Part shown: one piece after another, positions 7,848 to 12,662 of the stretch
Position numbering within the stretch: position 1 is the first letter of the stretch
How the letters are laid out: every line of letters begins with the position of its first letter
NCBI GenBank assembly: GCA_964632485.1
Contig: CAZWDO010000039.1
Coordinates: forward strand, 1-12,662
Reading direction: 5' to 3'
Length of the DNA stretch: 12,662 nucleotides
DNA from: CAZWDO01 sp964632485 [NCBI: uncultured bacterium]
Lineage (GTDB): Bacteria > JAGOEH01
Translations under genes and position numbers: made by a program
The notes under the pieces: generated by a model
Database searches by the model: none
Seen by the model: the letters and a program-made list of their open reading frames with translations, nothing else
What the model was told of the DNA's origin: nothing

Positions 7848-8084
7848 GCCTCCTTTTATCATAGGAGTTGGTAAAGGCTTATCGGTATCGTGCTTAAATT
7901 AAAGTAATTCAAGGCAGAGTATAAAGGACAAAAGGAGCTTAATATCAGACGGCTGGAAAAATACGAAATGAGAGATGCGGAGAATGAACCCGTGGGGCTG
8001 ATACTTTGCTCGGAAAAGAAAAAGGAACAGTTTGAATTAATGAACTTGGATTATGAACTAATCAGTAAAGAGGTAACAGAATAG
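7848..8084 (+). pseudogene. C-terminal fragment of a DUF1016/YhcG-family nuclease, with two in-frame stops
   Basis: One frame from about 7848 to TAG at 8082-8084 resembles the C-terminal PD-(D/E)xK nuclease part of DUF1016 (YhcG) proteins. It reads FYHRSW, stop, RLIGIVLKLK, stop, FKAEYKGQKEL, then RRLEKYEMRDAENEPVGLIL, then CSEKKKEQFEL. The family pattern here is FYHR-x-L-(K/R)-R-L-(V/I)-x-I-(D/E)-LKLG-(K)-F-KAEYKGQMEL. Both stops are TAA (7872-7874 and 7905-7907), each sitting where the family often has lysine, so AAA-to-TAA changes would explain them. The N-terminal half is missing. It ends two bases before the RAYT start. DUF1016 proteins often occur in accessory or defence regions. The family assignment is from memory of its motifs. 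Confidence 0.75.
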
Positions 8085-8086
8085 AT

Positions 8087-8729
8087 ATGGATAAATACAA
8101 AAGTAAATATCGTATTCAGTCGACTCGCGCCCAATGGTGGGATTATGGTTGGAATGGTGCGTATTTTATAACCATCTGCACCAAAAACCGCGAGCATTTT
8201 TTTGGGGAGATTGCGGATGGTAAAATGATTTTATCCAATGCTGGAATAATTGCAGATATTTTTTGGCACGAAATATCCAATCATTTCCTATTCGTGGAAT
8301 TGGGTAAATTTGTGGTAATGCCCAATCATATCCACGGAATATTGATTTTGGATAAACCGGATGAAGGAAACGGCAATAACGATAACATAGAGACAGGGCA
8401 TGTCTCTACAACATGCCCTGTCTCTACAACAACAATCAATCGGGCGAACCCGATTTCAAAATATTGGTATAAATACAATTTCATCAATCATTGGTTCATA
8501 CAAATCGGCCGTTACCAAACATGCCAATCGTTTGGGTTTGAATAACGGTTGGCAAACCCGGTTTCACGATCACATTATCCGTAATGATATTGAATATCAA
8601 AAAATATCAGAATATATTATTAATAATCCTGCAAATTGGAAAAATGATAAATTTTATGAGCATACAATCAAATACCGAACTGCGATTATCAGCCCGGCGG
8701 TAAAGGAGAAAGTAGAGGTGGAAATATGA
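8087..8729 (+). pseudogene. REP-associated tyrosine transposase (RAYT, Y1_Tnp/HUH), broken by a 13-bp duplication
   Basis: RAYTs are single-copy relatives of IS200 transposases that cut and join single-stranded REP hairpins. The first frame (8087 to stop 8543-8545) has the family opening (RAQWWDYGWNGAYFITICTKN) and the metal-binding HUH motif H81-I-H83 in VVMPNHIHGILIL. The second frame, to 8729, carries RFQNIGINTISSIIGSYKSA, WQTRFHDHIIRND and the catalytic tyrosine in EYIINNPANW (Tyr codon 8613-8615). The break is a 13-bp direct duplication, TGTCTCTACAACA at 8401-8413 and 8419-8431. Removing one copy joins the frames as ETGHALSLQQQSIGRTRFQN and gives a 209-residue protein with both motifs. 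The duplication splits a palindrome inside the gene. The ATG at 8087 has no clear Shine-Dalgarno sequence. Confidence 0.88.
8388..8426. repeat. GTAG-footed palindrome inside the RAYT gene, split by a 13-bp duplication
   Basis: Perfect 15-bp arms TAGAGACAGGGCATG (8388-8402) and CATGCCCTGTCTCTA (8412-8426) flank a 9-nt loop. Without the 13-bp duplicate the arms would meet as TAGAGACAGGGCA plus TGCCCTGTCTCTA, a perfect 26-bp palindrome. On the minus strand the hairpin has GTAG at its 5' foot (complement of CTAC at 8424-8427). GTAG is the tetranucleotide recognised by the E. coli RAYT. On the plus strand the foot is ATAG, one base off. Confidence 0.85.
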
Positions 8730-8848
8730 TTTTAAGCCCCTTAATTCTTTATAAGTCCTTTTCAGACTTTCGTTATGTAAAGTTGCATTTTCAACATTCC
8801 ATTTTTTAAATACAAACTCCGACAGGCAGTTATTACAATTTGGACACA

Positions 8849-8877
8849 TTGAAGTCATTGATGTCGATTGGCATGAT
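8849..8877 (+). promoter_or_regulatory. Weak promoter candidate upstream of the SGNH hydrolase
   Basis: TTGAAG (8849-8854), a 17-bp spacer and CATGAT (8872-8877) each match the consensus at four of six positions. The rest of the 8730-8936 gap shows no supported gene or repeat. Confidence 0.22.
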
Positions 8878-8936
8878 TGCCTCCCTGATAAGTAGCTTGG
8901 ATTCCATACTCGCTGAGTAATAAAGAAAGGAGAAAT

Positions 8937-9845
8937 ATGCGGAAAAGAACTGATTTATGGAAAATTGTATTTTGCGTGATGCTTGGCGGGTGGATTCTAT
9001 GCACTCAATCCGTTTCGCCGGTAACAAGCAATGAAACCGATGATATGCGGGCTGAAGCGCCATTGTCGGATCCTGAGCGGCCCGCTGTCGATGACACGGT
9101 GAAGATCCTGTTTATCGGCAATAGCCTGACCTACTTCAACGATATGCCCGGAATGGTCGAGCAACTGGCCGTAACCGCCCGTAAAGCCGTAGTAGTCGAT
9201 CAAGCTGTGGTCGGCGGCGTGGCGCTCCGCAACCTGGTCAACAATCCTGATATCAATGCCAGGATCAACGCGAATGATTGGGATTTTGTAGCGCTGCAAT
9301 CGGACGATATCACCGCGTTTCCCGATATGTATCAGATCGAGATTAATACCTTGAAAGCTTTTGAAAGCAAGATTCTGGCCAACAACAGCTCTACGAAGAT
9401 CATCTACTTGATGGTGTGGGGGTTGCGAGACGGTGTGACCGTTCTGGAATTGAACGGGGAATATGTTTTCTATTCCTATTTGGATTATATGTTGAAAATT
9501 TATCATGGCGCTTTGTACATAGCGGATAGGCTTGATTTGCTGATCGCACCCGCAGGTTGGGCCTGGAGGCAGACGCGAAATGAGCGCCCGGCTCTTGAAC
9601 TTTTCAGCTCCGATAAAGCCCATCCTTCCTACAGGGGATCGTATCTCACCGCCGCGGTTTATTATTCGGTCATCTTCAAGGAAAGCTGCGCCGGGATTAT
9701 GTATAACGGCACATTGTCCAATGACGAAGCATATACTTTGCGCCGGATCGGTTCGGCCACGGTGCTGGATAGTCTCGAACTATGGCATCTGGATAAGCCC
9801 ACTCTCATCGATGAACCGGCATGCCCGAGCGCGGGGCCGGAATGA
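8937..9845 (+). CDS. Secreted SGNH/GDSL-type hydrolase
   Basis: This 302-residue protein is probably periplasmic or extracellular and an esterase-like enzyme acting on an acylated substrate; the substrate cannot be read from sequence. A basic N-terminus and hydrophobic segment (residues 8-24) form a signal peptide. The SGNH block I is ILFIGNSLTYFND, with nucleophile S63 and N62. A block-II-like glycine lies in VVGGVALRN, and a block-III-like strand in WDFVALQSDD. Block V is SDKAHPSYRGSYLTA, with D226 and H229 completing the triad. The pattern resembles the DUF4886-like branch of SGNH proteins. The start is fixed by AAAGGAG at 8926-8932, four bases before the ATG. The last ~10 residues (ACPSAGPE) and the TGA stop are supplied by a palindromic repeat unit, so the native C-terminus may have been different. 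Confidence 0.85.
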   Translation: MRKRTDLWKIVFCVMLGGWILCTQSVSPVTSNETDDMRAEAPLSDPERPAVDDTVKILFIGNSLTYFNDMPGMVEQLAVTARKAVVVDQAVVGGVALRNLVNNPDINARINANDWDFVALQSDDITAFPDMYQIEINTLKAFESKILANNSSTKIIYLMVWGLRDGVTVLELNGEYVFYSYLDYMLKIYHGALYIADRLDLLIAPAGWAWRQTRNERPALELFSSDKAHPSYRGSYLTAAVYYSVIFKESCAGIMYNGTLSNDEAYTLRRIGSATVLDSLELWHLDKPTLIDEPACPSAGPE

Positions 9846-10080
9846 CGGTGGTAGGATGACTCGTTGATTCCGGATCGGTGTCCGGAATGACGGAGGTTTT
9901 TATCCGTGGATGCCGGGTCAAGCCCGGCATGACGGAGGTGGGGGATGCTTTTTTCTTCGTAGCAGAAAGCTTTAGCTTTCGTCTTAAAATAAGGCGGGCT
10001 AAAGCCGCGCCGCTACAAAGAAAATCGATGGGATGCCGGGTCAAGCCCGGCATGACACTGACTATTGCCCATGGATGCCG
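9815..10080 (-). repeat. Cluster 3 of GTCATnCCGG palindromic repeats
   Basis: Four units in the orientation opposite to cluster 2 lie between the convergent SGNH and alpha/beta hydrolase genes. Unit i (9816-9846) overlaps the SGNH 3' end. Unit ii pairs ATTCCGGA (9867-9874) with TCCGGAAT (9881-9888). Units iii (9908-9933) and iv (10031-10056) are identical over 26 bp, with ATGCCGGG / CCCGGCAT stems and loop TCAAG. A half unit, CCATGGATGCCGG (10070-10082), ends at the hydrolase gene's 3' end. Between iii and iv sits a different, GTAG-footed element. The strong hairpins could end transcripts from both sides; a T6 run follows unit iii by about 18 bp. Confidence 0.85.
9957..10020. repeat. BIME-like pair of inverted GTAG-footed hairpins
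   Basis: Two related units face each other. On the plus strand GTAG (9959-9962) is followed by hairpin GAAAGC-TTTA-GCTTTC (9965-9980). On the minus strand GTAG (10016-10013) is followed by a hairpin whose plus-strand arms are GGCGGGC (9993-9999) and GCCGCGCC (10004-10011, one bulge), with the same loop read as TTTA. Both share the core GCTTTAGC. This is the architecture of a bacterial interspersed mosaic element: inverted REPs with GTAG at each outer 5' foot. Confidence 0.7.
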
Positions 10081-10087
10081 GTGGTTG

Positions 10088-11314
10088 TTATTTCGTCCGC
10101 AGTTGGCCGAACCATTCGATCATACCCATGATGCAGGGCAGACCCGCCGATTCGTGGTCAAGCCCCTGATATACCGTCAATTCCACATTCGCTCCACCCT
10201 GGGAAAACACCGCATACGCATTTTGGGCATTGAACAGTGGAACGATGCTGTCCGCTTCCCCATGGAAAAAGTGCAGCGGCGCGATGGGGATGCGATCCAG
10301 CAGGCTGTTGTTTCGCAAGGCGTTCAGGGTAATCGTGTCGGTTTCCTGGACAATCCCCTGTATGAATTCGGTTTTCATGAGCTGGCTCAAGGCGCCGGGA
10401 AGTTGGGCGGCGATTTCTCCCCATTCGTAATTGCCGTCGTAAAGATAGGCGACCCGTTCGGCGTAGGGACTGCGGAAAATCTGGTTCAGCCGGTTCCAGC
10501 CATGATAGTGATTGAAGCTGGCGAATACATAGCCCACATAGACCAGGTCCGGGTAATTTCCCATGCTGAATACGCGGGTGATGGTCTCTTCGAAATCGTA
10601 GGGACCGCCCATGGGAGCGGAGGCGGTTATCGTGAATTCATCGGCATGGGCGGTCTCGAGCGCCTGCTGGACAGCGAGGGTGGCATACCCGCCTTCCGAA
10701 TAGCCGGCTAAAAACAGCTCCCCGTTCAGTTCGATCCCCTCGCTCGCGCAGTATGATCGCGCGGCCCGCAGAAAATCGATCACGCTTTCGGTCAGGGACT
10801 GGCGGTCAAAATAGGGGTGCATGATTTCCGAAACGCCGAATCCGAGGTAATCCGGCACTGCGACGCAATAGCCCGTGCCGCTCATGATCAGCCCGGTCGC
10901 GCCCTCGGGAGAGTTCAGGGGATGTACCGATGCCGTCAGATCGCGTTTGCTTTGGGTGCCGTGTTGCAGGCTGACGAGGGGCAATGCCTCCGCCGATTCC
11001 CGGGGAATCATCAGCGCTCCGGACGCGGGAGCCGTTTCCCCGTTGGGGAGACAAGTCAGGTAATCGATTTCCACGACTTTGACCGAGTATTCGATGGTCA
11101 AATCCGAGTCGGCCGATAAATCAGCGCCCGCGGTTTCGTCGAGAATCGAGCGAATCACGTCCCGCGAGAAAAGGTTGACCATGCGCGTGGTCACAATGTC
11201 GCCGCGTTGCGAGGCCGGCGGGAATTCCGGTCCGCTGACATTGTCGGTGGCGCATGCCGCCATGGCCATCCATGCTGCTAATATCGAATATAAAAAAACA
11301 CGCTTCATCATCAT
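10088..11314 (-). CDS. Lipoprotein alpha/beta hydrolase (secretory-lipase-like)
   Basis: This 408-residue enzyme probably hydrolyses an ester or amide outside the cytoplasm. The N-terminus (KR, hydrophobic FLYSILAAWMAMAA, C21) looks like a lipoprotein signal peptide, with MAAC as a lipobox of somewhat unusual first residue. The catalytic domain starts near residue 70. The oxyanion region is SLQHGTQS (115-122), nucleophile S206 is in GYSEGG, the acid is D355 in HGEADSIVP and the base H387 in GLDHES. Length and layout fit the secretory lipase/acyl-peptidase-like group. Three ATGs in a row (11314, 11311, 11308) follow an AAAGGA; the first is used here but any is possible. Its start lies 25 bp after the stop of the TonB-dependent receptor on the same strand, so the two are probably co-transcribed. 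The enzyme may process the receptor's substrate. Confidence 0.88.
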   Translation of the reverse strand: MMMKRVFLYSILAAWMAMAACATDNVSGPEFPPASQRGDIVTTRMVNLFSRDVIRSILDETAGADLSADSDLTIEYSVKVVEIDYLTCLPNGETAPASGALMIPRESAEALPLVSLQHGTQSKRDLTASVHPLNSPEGATGLIMSGTGYCVAVPDYLGFGVSEIMHPYFDRQSLTESVIDFLRAARSYCASEGIELNGELFLAGYSEGGYATLAVQQALETAHADEFTITASAPMGGPYDFEETITRVFSMGNYPDLVYVGYVFASFNHYHGWNRLNQIFRSPYAERVAYLYDGNYEWGEIAAQLPGALSQLMKTEFIQGIVQETDTITLNALRNNSLLDRIPIAPLHFFHGEADSIVPLFNAQNAYAVFSQGGANVELTVYQGLDHESAGLPCIMGMIEWFGQLRTK

Positions 11315-11339
11315 TGATTCCTTTTTTTAAATGCTTGAA

Positions 11340-12662
11340 TTAGAATTCGAATTCGATGCCGAATACCGGGACCCGCGACCACTGTTTGTAGGTTCCCGCC
11401 ATATTGTAGTACTGGTCCCAGAAATGGTAGGAGTAGTTGGCATGGTCAAGCAGGTTGAAAATGCTCAGGTAAATGATCAGGTTGGAGCCGGAGAAATTGA
11501 AGCGGCGATCGACGCGAAGATTAACGCAACTGAACGCGGGCAAGCGTTTGGCCATCAGTTCTCCCATTTGGTACACGCCCCGCCGCACCAGTTCGGAGGT
11601 TTTTTGGTCGAAGGGAGTGTAGGGCGTGCCGCCGCTCAGGCTCCAGCGCAGGCTGAATTCCCATTTGGCATTGGGCTTGTAGCCGCCGTCCAGCGAGAAA
11701 AGGTAGCCGTTGTCCGTAACGCGGTTGACCCAGTTTTTTTCGCTATCCCGGTATTGGGTCTTCATTACTGTGGCGCTGATCAGCCCGTAGAATCCGTGCG
11801 AGAATTTTTTCTGCAGCATGATTTCGATCCCCTGAGCGTATGCGGTTCCGTCATCCGTCAGGCGGGAGTGGTTGGTGTAGCCCAGGTTCATGAGCGCTTC
11901 GTCCAGGATGAACACCGAGGGTTGATCCGGATCGCGCGGGATATGGCGGTATGATTTATTATAAGCCTCTATGGTCAGTCGCGTATCGTTGCGTAGTTGA
12001 TGATGATAGCCGATCACCCAGTGAGCGGCTTCCATATCGCGGAGGTTTTTGAATTCCGGATTTTGGGATAGAAAATACAAGGGGAGGTTCTGGTAATAGA
12101 TGCCGGCCGCGGCCGTCCATTTGATGCGTTCGCCGAGCCGCAATTCCAGTGATAACCTCGGCGACAGATTGTGATGCGAGTTGAAGGAGCAGTGGTCGTA
12201 ACGGAAGCTGGGGGCGACTGTCAGCCATCGATGGGGATTCCACCGGTAATTGAGAAACAGGCTGTTTTTCCAGGTATGGATACTGCGATCGATCGTCATT
12301 TCGGGAGAAAATGTTCCCTGAAAATTGACATTCTCGGCGAAATAGTTATCATAGTCAGGGTAGAGCAGACGGGTTTCCGCGCCGAACTCGAGGGCGTGAT
12401 TCGCGGCGATACGATAATAATGCGCGCTGCGCAGTTGCCATTGCCGGTCGCGGGTGTTGTTTCGGAACAACGTGCTTTCCGTATAGGGATGCAGGGTGTG
12501 GATATTGTTGTCGATCAGGGAATGGGAAAGGGTTGTTTGCGAATATCCGTTCGCGGGCCACAGGTAGCGCCAGTTCACGCCCAGGGTGTTCTGATCGACA
12601 TTGAAGCGTCCGTACCAGTTTTTGGAATCGCTGATGGCGTATTTGCGCTGCATGGTCCAGCG
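11340..12662 (-). CDS. TonB-dependent outer-membrane receptor, C-terminal barrel (5' end beyond window)
   Basis: The frame is open to the window edge, so the visible 440 residues are the C-terminal part of a longer protein; the signal peptide, plug and TonB box lie outside. The pattern is an outer-membrane beta-barrel: alternating aromatic strands such as WLTVAPSFRYDH, LSPRLSLELRLGERIKWTAAAGIYYQ and GFYGLISATVMKTQY. Family landmarks are YAQGIEIMLQKKF, a late SGGTPYTPFD, a NLRVDRRF segment, LSIFNLLDHANYSYHFWD, and a final strand VFGIEFEF ending in phenylalanine, as expected for BAM-dependent insertion. A Met at 12653 is internal, not the start. It should import a scarce ligand using TonB energy. 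The ligand is unknown, but the downstream lipoprotein hydrolase 25 bp away suggests an ester or peptide. Confidence 0.9.
   Translation of the reverse strand, partial: RWTMQRKYAISDSKNWYGRFNVDQNTLGVNWRYLWPANGYSQTTLSHSLIDNNIHTLHPYTESTLFRNNTRDRQWQLRSAHYYRIAANHALEFGAETRLLYPDYDNYFAENVNFQGTFSPEMTIDRSIHTWKNSLFLNYRWNPHRWLTVAPSFRYDHCSFNSHHNLSPRLSLELRLGERIKWTAAAGIYYQNLPLYFLSQNPEFKNLRDMEAAHWVIGYHHQLRNDTRLTIEAYNKSYRHIPRDPDQPSVFILDEALMNLGYTNHSRLTDDGTAYAQGIEIMLQKKFSHGFYGLISATVMKTQYRDSEKNWVNRVTDNGYLFSLDGGYKPNAKWEFSLRWSLSGGTPYTPFDQKTSELVRRGVYQMGELMAKRLPAFSCVNLRVDRRFNFSGSNLIIYLSIFNLLDHANYSYHFWDQYYNMAGTYKQWSRVPVFGIEFEF

Noticed and set aside
8400-8545. Programmed frameshift joining the two RAYT frames
   Set aside because: No slippery sequence is present, and the 13-bp duplication explains the break exactly.
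8607-8858. Minus-strand frame with a cysteine-rich start (MCPNCNNC)
   Set aside because: Half of it is antisense to the end of the RAYT, and the rest matches no family I recognise. A 13-residue frame with a good Shine-Dalgarno sequence near 8862 is too short to support.
9805-10711. Long open frames over cluster 3, including one running rightward across the alpha/beta hydrolase
   Set aside because: They begin in repeat sequence (MPGLTRHP, GCRVKPGMTE) and the longer one is antisense to a gene with a complete catalytic triad.
11331-11954. Rightward 207-codon frame over the receptor gene
   Set aside because: It is antisense to the barrel of the TonB-dependent receptor and shows no domain of its own.

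Overview
The window comes from a Gram-negative bacterium, most likely in the FCB superphylum (Ignavibacteria, Calditrichota, KSB1, Cloacimonadota or similar; I cannot choose between them). The evidence is a secreted beta-propeller protein with a type IX secretion (Por) C-terminal sorting domain, a TonB-dependent outer-membrane receptor, and many dispersed palindromic repeats between genes. No tRNA, rRNA or CRISPR array was seen.

Layout, left to right. Positions 1-707: a small class I SAM-dependent methyltransferase whose family N-terminus is in a different frame from its apparent start, followed by a perfect 10-bp inverted repeat. Positions 750-923: a relic of a phospholipase-D-type helicase domain. 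It reads in frame into the next gene but is not part of it. Positions 987-2888: an intact 7TM diguanylate cyclase. Positions 2919-3053: the first cluster of GTCATnCCGG repeats, between convergent 3' ends. Positions 3221-5257 (minus): a soluble hybrid histidine kinase (PAS-PAS-HisKA-HATPase-REC). Positions 5258-5707: an intergenic region with two facing promoter candidates. Positions 5708-7483: the secreted seven-blade propeller protein. Positions 7495-7700: repeat cluster 2. Positions 7848-8084: a dead DUF1016/YhcG nuclease fragment. Positions 8087-8729: a broken REP-associated tyrosine transposase (RAYT). Positions 8937-9845: an SGNH-type hydrolase. Positions 9815-10080: repeat cluster 3, containing a second, BIME-like repeat with GTAG feet. 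Positions 10088-11314 (minus): a lipoprotein alpha/beta hydrolase. Positions 11340-12662 (minus): the C-terminal barrel of a TonB-dependent receptor, probably in one operon with the hydrolase.

Working genes fall into two themes: signalling (cyclic-di-GMP synthesis, hybrid kinase) and the cell surface (propeller, two secreted hydrolases, outer-membrane receptor). Between them lie relics of mobile or defence-type genes (helicase fragment, DUF1016 fragment, RAYT) and repeats.

The most interesting feature is the RAYT. Its reading frame contains a GTAG-type palindrome of the class RAYT enzymes act on. A 13-bp duplication at the palindrome centre accounts exactly for the frameshift: removing it restores a 209-residue protein with both catalytic motifs in one frame. 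I see no convincing new multi-gene system; the value here is in the repeat/RAYT biology and in correcting misleading reading frames.
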